DNA from: Adenanthera pavonina
Taxonomy: Eukaryota; Streptophyta; Magnoliopsida; Fabales; Fabaceae
NCBI GenBank assembly: GCA_026686845.1
Contig: JAIVEN010000012.1
Span: 24,554,501 to 24,618,500, forward strand
DNA length: 64,000 nucleotides
Direction: 5' to 3'
Shown here: positions 47,437-59,900 of the stretch, one piece after another
How the letters are laid out: each line of letters begins with the position of its first letter
Numbering within the stretch: the stretch's first letter is position 1
Notes under the pieces: generated by a model
What the model saw: only the letters and a program-made list of their open reading frames with translations
Told to the model about the DNA's origin: nothing
The model's database searches: none
Made by a program: the position numbers and the translations under genes

Positions 47437-50436
47437 TTAGAACCTCCAAGCAGATATAGAATAGAGTGGAAGATCGTGCCAGCATATAAAAAGGCATTGA
47501 TTGTTCTCTAGTAAAGTGTATCCTGGTCCATAGCTCTGCAATGGTCTTGTTGCCTGCACCATTCTCTCGTAGCTGATAGGCATCCTCATGAACCCAGTTA
47601 ATTCCAGTAATGGACTCCATGTCTTCGTAAATTTTCCGTACCTCTCTTTCCTATAAACTCCATCGCAAGCGATAATGTTCTTTATCTGCTCCCCAAAAAG
47701 TATCCGCTCCAGCATGATTCTCTCTACTGCTCTTGCTTTTGAAACATTAGCTTCTAAGCAGTCTAGCATTGCATCATAGAAGTTAAGCGCCTTATCAAGC
47801 CTGTCTGTTAAAGTAGGCCCATCAGTATCTAACTCTTGTTCGGTAATGATCATCAGCCGAGGTCGGACTTTCCAAATGCTGCTTAGAAACAACCCCATCT
47901 TAGGCGAAAAACTTTGCGGAGGATTACGTGGTGAGACTGAGTCAGGAGAGATTTCATCATCCAATGCTTGAAGAGAATGGAGATGAAGAACGCAACTTAC
48001 AGCAAGGGGCTCTCCTGGCTTCACAGGCAAATTCTCGAAGCAAAGTTTCTCCAATGCACTTTCAACGGGATGGAAGTAGAAGGGAATGTTCATTTTCTCA
48101 GCTTCTTGAGTTAATTGGATTCTCACTTGTTCCAAAACCTCTTTGTTCTTATTAATCCCTGTGATCTTCATATAAGACAGTGGATTTCCTTGACGTTTTT
48201 CTTTCATAGTACGAAGAAGATGTATCCATTGAGCAGCATCACAGGCATGGAGATCAATAATATGAAACCCTTGTTCGCTTTCCATGGCATCAGCAATAGC
48301 CTGATTGGTGATCAGATAAGCGAACTTCAAGAATGGGAGAAATTCAAAGAACAGCTTGTGGGCATGTTGTTGTTCTAAGGGTGACCAGGGATTTGTTGAA
48401 TGTAGGACTTCATGCACGTTGCTATTATTATTGACCAGCTTGTATCTAAGCGCCTGACTGAAGTGAGTGGCTAGTCTCTGCATTTGATCTCCATCAGGGG
48501 AGGCGACACGATTAATGTTCTTGAGTCCAACGCCTGCATTCTTGAAGTCGCCATTTTCAATATATCTAGCACAGGTTGACAGTACACGAGCTAGGAACAA
48601 GCCCCTCTCTTCCCCTTTCAGGCCTTTGAGGTATTGCCTTGATGAACCTATTCAATAAGAAACAAAGAGAGATGAATTAGGAGCTAAGAAGCACTAGCAA
48701 TGACATGAGATACAAACAAACACGATAAAATTTGAAATATTATTCAATAATCCAGGAGGTGTTTGGTTGACCATCATCTTAACCTTAATATTCCATAATT
48801 GTTGGGAGATATTCAAAATACTTATGTTTGGCACCGGCCTAAAAAAATTAATACTTATATTTGGTAGTTTTCAATATGTCTCTTGTCATTCAAGATTAAG
48901 GAAAAGGGATAAGTTTATAGGACAACCAACAAAAACAATATATATATAGATAAAGAAAATCATTCAGTCTATATAATATATTATTTTCAATTTAGGACCT
49001 GTTTGATTTCATGCATAACAGTAAGCACGTTTGGTTGCATTTTTACATATGTTTAGTTGCAGTTTTACATATGTGGTCATCAGCTTTACATTGTAAAGTT
49101 TATCACATCAAATCTTGTAATCCTCGTTGCATCCAAAATTAGGATGAAAAATGATTGCATCAATATAATTTCCATCAAAAGACTAAAGTGCCCTTTCTCT
49201 TATCTTTCCTTCTCCACCAGTGTTTGTCATTGGCTATACTGGTTGCCATTCACCATCACCTACCATCACTATCTGACACCACATCCATTGAGGAGCATTT
49301 CAACCTTTTTAATCTTATTTTTTAATTTAAAAATGAAAATAAATTGGTTTACATGGTCAACCAAACAAAATTAGGTAATAGTCATTACATTATATTAGTT
49401 ACATTCCTCCTTGCAAGGAACAAAACAGGCCCTTAGTCTTTATAGTTTGAATTTTTCAAATAACTCCCTGTAATTTACAAACATTTTAGGGTTCATATTT
49501 ATACTTCCATGTGATTAAAATGTGATCCCTGAAGTACATGCGGCCATTCAAGCTTGCTGAAACTTCAGCTATGTTATCACCTAAAAATATTATATATGTG
49601 TGAGTGTGTGTGCACCCCAATTTAGATTATCTTGATCCTGTCTCTCCAGTCTTCCAGATGCTATTGAATAAGACAAAGTACTAGTATATATATATATATA
49701 CACTTTGTGTGTTAAACTTTAGTTTTATATGCTCAAACTTCAAAGGCTGTTTTCACAAAGTACTATTATTTTGTTAACATCTCAAGAGGATTAATAGAAG
49801 AGAAAGGTCAGAGGACAATCCAAACGCGTGTATGCTTATGTCTGTAAAGAAAATGATAGATGGATATGTTACTCTTGAACTAATTCTATTCCTAGAAGGA
49901 TTTAGCAAGATCAAATATACCAACAAACTATATATTGGTTCGAGTGGTAAGTGGTTCGGTTCCTCATAAAAAGGAGAACACAAGTTTAAATTCCGGGAAG
50001 CGCACTTGTTGGGAGGGGAGCTAACTCTTTGTGCTCTGTTCTCCCCGAATCTGGATTAGTCGAGTCCAAAGAATTTTGGACACTGGATGGTAAAAACTAA
50101 AAATTAAAAAAAAAAAAAAAAGATCAAATATGTATGATGCATGAAGGACTTAACACAAGATTATTTTTTTATTTTATCAAGTATAGAGTGCGTTAAATAA
50201 CAAACGACGATCTTGACATATCGACATTTGCACAAACAGTTCTGTTCATGGAAATAAGTACTCAGAAAAACTGATATAATATCAACGAAGAAATCGTGAT
50301 ACTGAGTTGGAAAATATAAATATGCTTTCTTAGAACATCTTCATTTTTTTCTTCCTATTTCCTCATCCTCTGCAACCATTTAATTCTAAGACTTCACAAA
50401 GGAAGATCAAATACGAGAGTCTATACCGGCATTCAT
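47437..50436 (-). CDS. SCL3-like: SCL3-like GRAS protein, array gene 6 (class B, two coding exons)
   Basis: Coding exons: 50427-50436 (ATGAATGCCG) and 47437-48647, predicted 406 residues. The start is MNAGSSRQYLKGLKGEERG. Landmarks: FLARVLSTCARYIENGDF (leucine-heptad region), FHIIDLHACDAAQWIHLL (VHIID), MKITGINKNKEVLEQ, FYFHPVESALEKLCF (PFYRE) and the SAW region with KTWSPLLELTGF and the ending YSISAWRF. The linker is deleted as in gene 5 (DDEISPDSVSP), so the protein is shorter than gene 7. In the His-Glu-Asn/Lys-Lys segment after LKITG, His is replaced by Asn (GINKNKE), unlike all other copies. Intron 1 (48648-50426) holds a PIF/Harbinger-like MITE and a SINE with clear flanking duplications. 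No frame damage is visible; likely expressed, but that needs transcript data. Confidence 0.9.
48995..49432. mobile_element. PIF/Harbinger-like MITE (438 bp) in intron 1 of gene 6
   Basis: Ends GGACCTGTTTGATTTC and the inverted GGAACAAAACAGGCCC are flanked by TTA on both sides (48992-48994 and 49433-49435). It is non-coding. The termini resemble the 376-bp family, but the interior differs. Confidence 0.8.
49919..50119 (+). mobile_element. tRNA-derived SINE with 12-bp target duplication, intron 1 of gene 6
   Basis: The element has an A-box-like segment (TGGTTCGAGTGGTAAG, about 49937), a B-box-like segment (GTTTAAATTCC, about 49984), a GGATTAGTCGAGTCC body segment and a poly(A) tail. It is bracketed by AAGATCAAATAT at 49907-49918 and 50120-50131, a perfect 12-bp target-site duplication. 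Similar but older bodies occur at 19716-19905 and about 53640-53800. Confidence 0.88.
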
Positions 50437-51310
50437 TATGAAGATTGGTACACCAGAGATTCAAATTGTTGGATCTCCAAAGAGAGAGCAAAAAGCTGGT
50501 GTAAAGATTACACCAAAAGGGGTAAAAAATTGAACACTGTAAAAGGCTTTTGGGTCCGATGAGAAGTGAGAGAGTAGAAATATCGTACATTGATATGGCC
50601 TATTTATAATCCTGGAGGGTCCCTTGATATCCTCATCTGAATGACAAAAGGATATTTTTTATTGATATTTTTATTATTGGCAAATTGGGTCTTCATGTTA
50701 AGCCCATAAAGGCCCACCTTGGAGGTCCCGGCCCAAATGCTGTGGTACCAAGGAGCAAGAGAAGCAATCAGAAAAAGTAATTTTTGTTTTGTGTAGGACA
50801 ATGACGCAGAAATATTCTCTCATTTCTCCTTGATTAGTCCACATGCATAGAGGGAGAAACTAAGAGACGAGGCCTTTGGAGTAATTTTAGAACCCTATGT
50901 AATAAATATTGTTTATCATATAGATGTCCTTAATTTATGGTAAACATTTATTATTAATAAAGTTGTCTTGGTGCATGTACAAACCTATTTACCATTTATG
51001 TTTCTATCTATTTACATACTTCAAATAATGAAATTAAAAACTGCTGTTTTCATTTTGTACTTGATTCTGAGTTCAAAACCTAATTTATATACTGAAAGTT
51101 TTCAAAGTGTAACATGATATATGATTGTTATTTTTTGTGTGTATTCAATCAATTTGGATTGGCTTTCTTCTCTAAAAGAAAGATTTCTTGATATGTTTAT
51201 GTTAAGGAGATCCTGTTAGTGTGTGAGGGTGACATTTTATAGTTTTGCACTTGTTTATGAGACATGCAAATTTTCGTTGAATAAAATTTTATTTTTCAGT
51301 CATTTTCAGG
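50437..51310. promoter_or_regulatory. Promoter-side region of gene 6
   Basis: TATAAATA on the minus strand (50601-50608) lies about 165 bp before the ATG. Sister blocks of the array continue to about 51240 (TGGATTGGCTTTCTTCTCTA at 51157, matching the upstream regions of other copies). No gene is seen. Confidence 0.6.
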
Positions 51311-51314
51311 CCCG

Positions 51315-52325
51315 TGCTCGTCAGAATAGACCCACTAGCATTTGATTCTTTTTCTGTAATGACAATTTGGGGCTCGCTTGTTTAAGCCTCAAAACAAGTA
51401 ATTTTTATATTGTCTAAAGAAGTAATTTATTATTTAAATATTTTATATAAAATAGAAATTATTTTGTATTTGGTTATGATTATAAAAAGCACTTTTACTT
51501 GAAAAGTGATTTTTAGCTTGCTTGAATGCAATAATATAGAAGTGTTTTTTTTTTCTGTTATGAAATTATAACAAAGTACGTGAAAAAGCAATTCCTAAGA
51601 TAGAATGTTTGGATAAAAAAGATGCTTTTGTTATGAAACTACAGTAATCAGAAATCTATTTTTTAATATTATTTTTAAAAATTTAAACAAGCGTTCTGAA
51701 TTTTTTAAAAGCGCTTTTTAAAAAAAAAGTATTTTTTTCATTTTAAAAAATTAAAACAAACAGGCTCTAAATCTAGGTTGGAGTATGCCCAAGAGTAGCC
51801 ATCACTCATTTTAGGTGAAGCACACATTGTGAAGGAATAGTAAAAGATGAGTTACAATTTTTAATTTTATAACTATATTATCAATCGACTAATCTAAGTT
51901 TGAGAATTATCAAGCAAGTTAAGACTTTAATATTATCAATCGCTAGAAAATCAATGTTGTTAGGAGGGATCTGTCAAATGCAGGGTTTCAGGCAGCCTGG
52001 AACTGAAGGCCAGTGAATTGAGTCCCCTAGAATAAATTTGGATCAAGGAACCAGAAAGGAAGAGAAAAAGGGATGTAACCTACATTTCTGAGACTCAATA
52101 GTGCAGAAATAAGGTCTCGGCCTTTTTACTTCTTCCTTTATAATATTCAGATATTCAGATCCTAACCCCTCATATATATATATATATATATTGAGCCAAG
52201 AAGTTACACTCTGCAATGGATCACCATCACGAAAGGATAGCTTCAAAATTGGCTACATTATGAAGTCAAGAGACGAGTCAGGTAGATAGATGCACGTCTT
52301 GCCTTTTCATGTCTCTGAACATCGA
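51315..52325 (-). pseudogene. Eighth SCL3-like copy, decayed relic interrupted by a MITE
   Basis: Fragments align in order with gene 5 on the same strand. At 51337-51366, GATTCTTTTTCTGTAATGAC matches the VITEQES region. At 51771-51830, CTAGGTTGGAGT and CATTTTAGGTGAAGCACA match the region before the SAW third. At 51963-52000, AGGGATCTGTCAAATGCAGG matches the heptad region. At 52210-52310, TCTGCAATGGATCACCATCA and CTTTTCATGTCTCTGA match the N-terminal part. Large deletions separate them, and an AT-rich insert with GGGGCTCGCTTGTTT/AAACAAACAGGCTCT ends (about 51369-51768) splits the first two. No reading frame survives. Confidence 0.8.
51369..51768. mobile_element. MITE inserted into the eighth GRAS relic
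   Basis: Ends GGGGCTCGCTTGTTTAA and the inverted TTAAAACAAACAGGCTCT enclose about 400 bp of AT-rich, non-coding sequence. Intact sister genes are continuous at this point, which defines the insertion site. No clean target duplication was found. Confidence 0.65.
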
Positions 52326-52329
52326 CGGA

Positions 52330-54980
52330 TATATATAGAGATGATCTTTTAGGATAGTTTATGAGCTGTTACTTTCTTTCACATAGGACATTTGACAGTC
52401 CTAACTTTAATAAATTATATATATATATAGAACATTTAAACTGAACTGGGTTCTTTACATTTTGCTTTGATAATAAATATAAAGTTATTTTCATAATATG
52501 AGATAGTATTTATTATATACTTTCAAAAAAATCCCTATTTGATTAATTAATCCCAAAAAGAGAGAAAAAGAAATTAAATAAAAATAATTTTGAAAAAATA
52601 CCTTGATTTTTGAAAAAATTAAAATAATTAACTAAATTTAACTCTTATCATCAATTTGCGTGTTTCGATTAAAAAGATTTTATATCAAAAACCGTATACT
52701 TTTTACAACTTTTGAATAGTATAATTTCCTATATTTTTTATAACTAGATTGTGAATCCATGCTATGTACAAAGTCACATAAGCTACAAGATTCATGATTT
52801 ATATGAAATATATATAGAACTATATATATATGGATTGATTTTTACAGATATTAACATGTCAACTTTTCTTGTTAATTTTCAATAATTTAATCTTGAATTT
52901 CTTTTTTGTACATGTGAAAATTTTAAAAAAAATTGCCCTAAATTTGTTCAATCGAGTCTCTAAGGTGCTCGTGTGTGTGTATAACCTTGTGGGACATAAT
53001 ATTCAATCAAATTAATTTTGTTTTTAATGTTTAGCGGAAAAGAGACTTATTGTCATTAACTTCAAGAATGGATCGATCCTAAGTAACAAGATTTTGTTGT
53101 GGGATTTTACAAGGACTTACATTTTGTGGCTTTGTACTCGGACACGCAAATTTTCATAGAATATATCTTTAGCTACGTAGAAAACTATAATAGTTAGTTG
53201 ATTCTGTCGACTATATCTATACTACGTATAATTATTAGGAAGAGTTAAAGAAAAAAAAACTTATGATATGGATATAGATGAAGCAAGAGTAAAGGATATG
53301 AACGTAATGAATCGCGAAATTGGATAAAACCTAAGCTTGAAAATTAACATTTGCTTCAGGCCAAAAAGAAAGTTAAATATTTGCTTGGTCTAGAATGAAT
53401 GGATCTTATTGAAACTTCTGATGATAGAACCGAAAACATTAAGATAAGTTGCATAGGGTATTAAAATGACAACAAGAAGGATGCCCTGGATGATGAAGAA
53501 TAGTTATAGAATTATAATAATGTTAGGACCCAAATTGGATTGGACCAGAAATGGGCCAGATATGGATCTAAATAGAAGTGGACCAAGCCTTACATCGGCG
53601 TGTCTGTCCTAATTTCTTTGCCTGCAAGGCTAGCGCCGAAACCAACGCGTATTAGTCTTAGTGGAAAAGTTAGAGCTACTTACTCAGATTTGCAAATGAG
53701 TAAATAGAGAAAAAACTTTTGGAAGAACTCCCCCAACCCATTTGGGGCCTTTGGGAAACTGGATCATATTCGAGTATTGCTGGATTTAAATATAAATAGC
53801 GCTTTTAATGTGATTTTTTTTTCTATTTATAAGACTCGAATTCAAAATCTTACTTAAGAAATGTTAAGTTTATTATTTATTATTATAAAATTGGAAGGAG
53901 GATGTAATGGTGGAGCCGCTTCAAGGTTTATGTGTGCAATGGTATTGATCCAAACTTTTTAAATACAACCGTTATAGTGTTACTTTGTTAATTAGCATCA
54001 AATCATGATTATAGAAGACAACCCAAGAATTAATGGAAGCATCACAGGTTAGAGGGATAACAGAAGGGAGAACTCGTTTACTTTTGGCTCAAATTATTTG
54101 TCATGGCTGTGTAGTTATAATTAGTTTGAAGTGATATATATTTGATCTTGGACAATCACCAACAATGTATTCTGATTTTTTCTTTTCAGAATTTATTTGT
54201 GTGAGACATAGTAGGTGATTGAATCGGTAATAACTAAATATATTTAAATTATATATTTTATTTTAGAAATTATATGTATATATAATATTTTGTTTCTTAT
54301 ATTCAATAGAAAGGTTGGCAAAAGTGGCAGAAAGGTCTCTGTTCTTTAAAGAAGTGCAAGGTTTGAATCCGCTGTGTCATTTTGGAAGAAGAATTTTCCA
54401 CAAATATTTAATATTTAATCTATATATATATATATATTAAATTTTGCCATTACTTGACAAAGAGGCATGGGAAAGCATGGCCACGGGTGCATTCAAGGGA
54501 TGCATGAGGTTTTTGTGACTAGTCTTCTACGAATTTTATCTATAGTAATATGTGTACTGTGTAGCTAAACATTTACTTTGAATTATTATAACTTGTTTAT
54601 GAATTAGTGGGTGATGATTTTCATCTTTAATTACATTATTACTTGAAACGGTCCATGCACTTGCAAAGTGATGAGTTAAACATTTGGCCCTATCATTACA
54701 CCAGGCCAAAACAAAAATTGTACTTGTTACGCTTGAGAAGGAAAATACATAGCAATGCACTTTCTTTCAGTCTTTTCTTTTTCTTTCTTTTTCTCTAGTT
54801 TAGATTGAGAATTGTGGCACAGTTATAGGAACTACACAATTAGAGATTATCCTAATTATGAAACATGTGCCCAAACCGATGCAAACTGAATCCGTAAAGA
54901 TTATTCAACTATATATATCCAAAACCCATGGCCCTATAATAATACAAAGGCCCCTCCACATTCCAGCAATATCAATCACA
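52330..54980. other. Spacer between the relic and gene 7, with SINE-like debris
   Basis: Several TA microsatellites are present (about 52176-52190, 52420-52430, 54421-54436). The segment 53140-53250 repeats 36815-36960. SINE-like traces are seen at about 53640-53800 (TATTAGTCTTAGTGG) and 54310-54400 (GGTTTGAATCC B-box). No gene is supported; the small minus-strand frame at 54536-54760 has no motif. Confidence 0.5.
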
Positions 54981-54983
54981 CAT

Positions 54984-56837
54984 TCATCTTCTATAACTCC
55001 AAGCTGATACAGAGAAAAGTGGCCTATCACTCCAGCATAAAAGCAAACAATCTTTCTCATCTTTAATCTTGTACTTATATCCATAGCTCTGCAACAACCT
55101 CTTTGCCTGCAACATCCCAAAGTAGCTCAATGGTACCCTCCTAAACCCAGCCATTTCCAGCCTTGGAATCCACTTCTCAAGCTTCTCATACCTTTCCTTC
55201 CTCTCAAAACCTTCACATGCAATGATCCTCTTGATCTGTTCCCCAAGCATTTCACTCTCCAGCTTCTGTCTTTCCAATGAAGTCCTTGAAACAGTAGAGT
55301 CCAAGCAATCAAACAATGGACTGTAGAAGTACAGTGCCTTCTCTATCCTCTCCATTAGGTTAGACCCATTAAGGTTTGATTCTTGCTCTGTGATTACCAT
55401 CAGTTTGGGTTGGAGTTTCCTTAGGGAGCTCAGAAAAATCCCCATTTTAGGAGAAGCACTGAGAGAAAGTGGTGATAGTGCTGAGTCTGGACTTGAGATA
55501 TAAGCATTGATCATGTCCTTCTCTAACCATTCTGCAAAAGTTCTCTGGCTCATGTGCTGCTGCACAACTCTCTGCAGATTCATGGGTGTGGCTGGTGAGT
55601 TTCTTGCAGCCACTTCATCATCACTTGCAAGAAGAGAATGAAGCTGAAGCACAGAGCTTATGGCAAGAGCTTCTCCTGACTTTACAGGCAAGCTCTCCAC
55701 ATCAAGATCTTCCAACTTGCTCAAAATTGGATTAAACTGTAAAGGGAAGTCCAGTTTCCCTGCTTCAGTGGTCAAATGAAACCCCATTTGATCCAAAACT
55801 TCTTTCTTCTCGTGAATCCCTGTGATCTTCAAATGAGGGGGACCTTCAGGACGTTTCTTGAGAGTCATCAGAAGGTCAATCCATTGTGCAGGCTCTGAAG
55901 AATGAAGGTCTATGATGTGAACTAGCCTTTCACCTTCCATGGCTTCAACTATGGCCTGGTTTGTGGTCAAGTAAGCGAGTTTCAAGAAAGGACAGAGCTC
56001 GAAGAAGTACTTTTGGACTAACATTTGTTCTGAGGGTGGTGAGGTTTTGGAGGAATTGAGGGTTTTATAGACACCTGGGAGGTTTTTGACGATTCTGTAA
56101 GCAAGGGCTTCACTGAAATAAGTGACCATTCTCTGAACTGCATCACCATCAGGAGAGGCTAAGTGGGAGATGTATTCTAGGACTAAGTCTGCGTTTTTTA
56201 TGCTTCCAGATGCTACACATTTTGCACAGTCGAGGAGGAGAGAGATTGGATTTAAGCCTCCATTGTCCCATGTCAGCTCTTTCAGCCACTGGTATGGTGA
56301 ACCTGTAATCAGTATAGAAGAAACAGTGTTAGTATAGGAACTACAAGGAAAGAAATGAAGCAGGAAATGAACTTCCCACTCAGATCAAGCATGATTTTAG
56401 TATGCAATGGCTCCCTAAAAATTTGTTCATATCCTTTTAATACTTGAGTGTATGATTTTGTTCAACTTAAGTGAAATACTGTATAGGTCTAATTGCTTTT
56501 CCTTTTCATGATCTGTAGTCTTTCAGATATTGATTCAGATTGAAATATTAGAAATAAGAAATAACTAACAGTTACAGGGGATGGCTTATCAGTATTCTTG
56601 AAATTTTCTCTCCCTATGTATGTCATGTGTTGGTCACTCCCTCCCTCCTTCTCTCTCTCTCTCTCTCTATGTGTATATGTGTGTGTGGGCGCGCGTGTGC
56701 AGAAAGGGATTGTTAATATGGGTGTGAATTAAATCAATCTTGAACCATGGGATAAAGGAGGAAAAAAGAATAGGATATGAAAAAATTTCAAGAAGTAAAC
56801 AGAGAAAATATGTAGTGAAAGTATTACCAGAGTCCAT
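54984..56837 (-). CDS. SCL3: SCARECROW-LIKE 3 (SCL3), array gene 7, the conserved member
   Basis: Coding exons: 56828-56837 (ATGGACTCTG) and 54984-56302, predicted 442 residues, close to the usual SCL3 size. The start reads MDSGSPYQWLKELTWDNGG. Landmarks: a leucine-heptad region with CAKCVASGSIKNAD and SHLASPDGDAVQRM, VHIIDLHSSEPAQW (VHIID, about 131-144), LKITGIHEKKEVLDQMGFHL, the PFYRE region FPLQFNPILSKLEDL, a full linker containing NLQRVVQQHMSQRTFAEWLE, and a SAW region with EKWIPRLEMAGF and the ending SVSAWSYRR. These match the layout of Arabidopsis SCL3 as I know it, including the LQRV linker motif absent from every other copy here. SCL3 is a nuclear GRAS regulator acting with DELLA and SHR/SCR factors in gibberellin response and root endodermis. 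Intron 1 (56303-56827) contains a CT/GA microsatellite at about 56645-56668. No damage is seen. Confidence 0.95.
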
Positions 56838-56992
56838 AAGTTGCTCTTCCTGAACAAGTAATGATGAAGAACAAGATGATCAACTTGAGAAATTTCCCCA
56901 GAAACCTTGGAGAGAAACAAAACGAAATAGGTTCTGAGGGCCCCTGAAAGTAAATGGGAACTAAGGTGTACAGTATTAAAGGGTGAGGGTGT

Positions 56993-56999
56993 TATATAG
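56993..56999 (-). promoter_or_regulatory. Putative TATA box of SCL3 gene 7
   Basis: TATATAA on the minus strand lies about 155 bp before the ATG in exon 1, giving a 5' UTR of roughly 120-130 nt. This is longer than in class A genes, where the TATA box is only about 75 bp from the ATG. Confidence 0.6.
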
Positions 57000-59900
57000 A
57001 ACAAAGGCCGAGCCTGATGAAAATATTGAAGCAATTTCTTTGTCTTGGAAGGCTTGGGAAGATGAAGACAACACAAAGAGGTTGATTTTGTCACCACTAG
57101 TTTCTTGTGATCTTGTCTTTTGGGATATTGAGCAGAGAGGAATATAGAATTTTTGAAGAGTCCTTTCTTATCATAATTGTCACACTGCGGAGGAGAGGGA
57201 GATCTCTGCTGGCCAAATTGGGTATCATAGTCAAATACAACAGCAACCCAACAAGCTAACGAGGTTTCCTTTCACGAGGCTTTCAAGTAAACTAAACTAG
57301 GTGTATAAATAAATATGGAAGTTAAATTAATCATGAATAATATATAATATACAAAGAGATAGAGATGAACTATTCATAAACCTGAACGGCTTCTTTTATA
57401 TTCTTTATTATTAGATTTTATGTAGCTTAATTATTTTAATTTCTCTTTGCACATTTTAGTAAGATTTAAATATTAAATAACAGTATGACTTTTGAAAATT
57501 TGTCAAGTTGTTATCTCTTTTGTGCATTGCAGGAGAAAAAAATACCTAATTATGGCTTGTAACGCCACCCGAAATGTGGTTTCTTGCACAAAACGCAGAA
57601 GCTGCTTTCTGCGGTTTGCTAATTGATAACGTGCTCACGACCCCAAACATACCAAATTATGTAGTATAATCACACATCCTCTTAAGTCTCAACTTAGCGA
57701 ATATGAATAGTGAATGTATACATAGGTTCAAAATTTCAATTTTTATTTGGATGTTTAAATTGAATTTATTATTTTTTTTATTAACATTATATATATTTTT
57801 TAATTTATAATTAAAAATTATTGTTATTTTGCGCATTTTTGCTTGCTGTTAAAAAAAAATGCTAGAAAACTTTTATTAAAAAAAAAGAACCTGTTTGGTC
57901 GGAATGATCCAAATCAATCCATTTTTTATTTTTAAAACTAATTTATATTTTTTAAAAAAATCACATCTGAAAATTATTTTTATTCTTTTTTTTTAGGAAT
58001 TTTGATTCTTATTTTGTTCATTTTAGAATAAAAAAAAACTATAAAATGAAAAAAAAAATATTTCGCGTCATATTTGACATGTTTATGTTTCATAAGAATA
58101 CTAAGAAATCATATACTGCACAATTAATAAGCTCATGGAATTAACAGAAACCCATCAAGGTAAGTGTTCTTGGCACAAACAAGTGCTGTTTAGTAAGAAA
58201 TTTCGTTTTTGTTGGTGCTATGTGGAAGATGATGAACAAGAAAGGCAAGAAAGTCCTAGGAACTACCTCCAAAACAAGAGTTCGATGTATACAGGCAAGG
58301 CCATCCACTTGGTGACTTGTCCTTAAATAAAGGCAAAACAGACAAACGTAGTTGTTTGTAGAGATTCGGAGTCTCACATGCGAACTAGTAGTTTCAAGCA
58401 ACATCTTCTTCTTTGGCTTTGTGTATATGCAGGAATTAATATTCTGCGCATGCTTAGCATTATCCTAGGCGACACTAACAAAGTTGTTGTAACAATTACC
58501 AAGTTGCCTTTGTGTTATTCGTTACCTAGTGGTGCATAACGTTGGTTTATGTCTTTATTTGGATCATATCTTTTAACCTAATTTCATTCTCTCATCTTTT
58601 CTGTTTAGGGCTTTGTTAGAGGACGGTGCCGCCAACATCCATGTAATTTATTTGCCCCTTTGGCTAGTTCAAGGAAAAGAGATTCCCTTTTCTTTGTGCA
58701 CAAATTGAGATATAAATATCTGGAGCATAGTTTCTTTTCTGGGTCCAGGATGGTCTATGTGAAAAGAGAGAGAGAGAGAGGTTTAGCATTTCTCCCTCCA
58801 CCTAAACAGTCCTCTAGAGAGAATTCTGAAATAAATATCTGATTATTATTTAATAGTAACTGTCATTTTTTTTATTAAAGGTGTATAAACTCAGGTCAGG
58901 CGTTATCCTTATTTGAACCTACTCCATGATACAAATAGAACAATAATTTTGGACTTAGTTTGACTCGACCCGATATAATCCAATATGGTTGCTTGCAAGT
59001 TAATTTACAATGGTTGAAAGATCATGTTCATGACCTCAACATGACTTAGTGGGGTGTTTGATCTCTTAAAAAGAGAAAGAAAAAGGAAAAATTAGTACAT
59101 TTTTATTTTTTCAGTTGAGTGTTTAAACATTTGATCACTAAATATCTCACTCCATTCTTTCATCTAAATTAATCTCAAGTAGTACATTTTTCATTTTAAC
59201 TCAACCTAGCCGAGCCAAAATTGTCTAGGTAAGATTGAGTTTCTTAGGTCAGTCGAGTTAATATTCAGCCATATGTTCTATTACTCTATTTATTCAAATA
59301 TACAAATAATGGTTTTTTATCATAAAATCACTGATTTTATTTATTTTGTTTCATTCTACATACTAAATATTCCCTCGAGTCTTTAGTACAAGTCTTTACA
59401 TTAACGTCAGATAGGTTAGTAGTTTTTACTAATGATCTTTTAGGAATGATAATAATTTTTTACAAAATTAAAATTTTTGACCAATTTTAACTAAAAGAAG
59501 ATTTAAATACTCCAACTTATATACTTAAAGTACTTGTATCAAATCAAATCAAATCAAGTGAATTTTGAATTTAAAAATAAATTAACATTACAAATAACAA
59601 AAATTAGTGATAAAATAAATAATACATGAAAATTTTACTTGTTATGATTTAATTAAATTAAAATAGCTTAAGTATATAAATTTAAGTACTTACGTTTTTT
59701 CCTTTTTAAGTATTTGTCTTAAATCACATGATTGGTTAAAATTTAAAAGGCGTTATAAAACGAAGCACAGGGAGTTTATTCTCTGCTATTGATGAGAATC
59801 AGTCAACTTTCTGTAGGTGTCTATGTGCAGAAAATTACTATTTTAGTCGTAGTACGAGAGAATTCAATATTGTCGGTTCACATATTGTCATTTGGTTAGT

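Noticed and set aside
54905..55312. Short minus-strand frames at the end of gene 7
   Set aside because: They are out-of-frame shadows of the SCL3 coding sequence.
58135..58404. Overlapping small frames on both strands between SCL3 and MUS81
   Set aside because: No family resemblance, no signal peptide or promoter, and the lengths are expected by chance.
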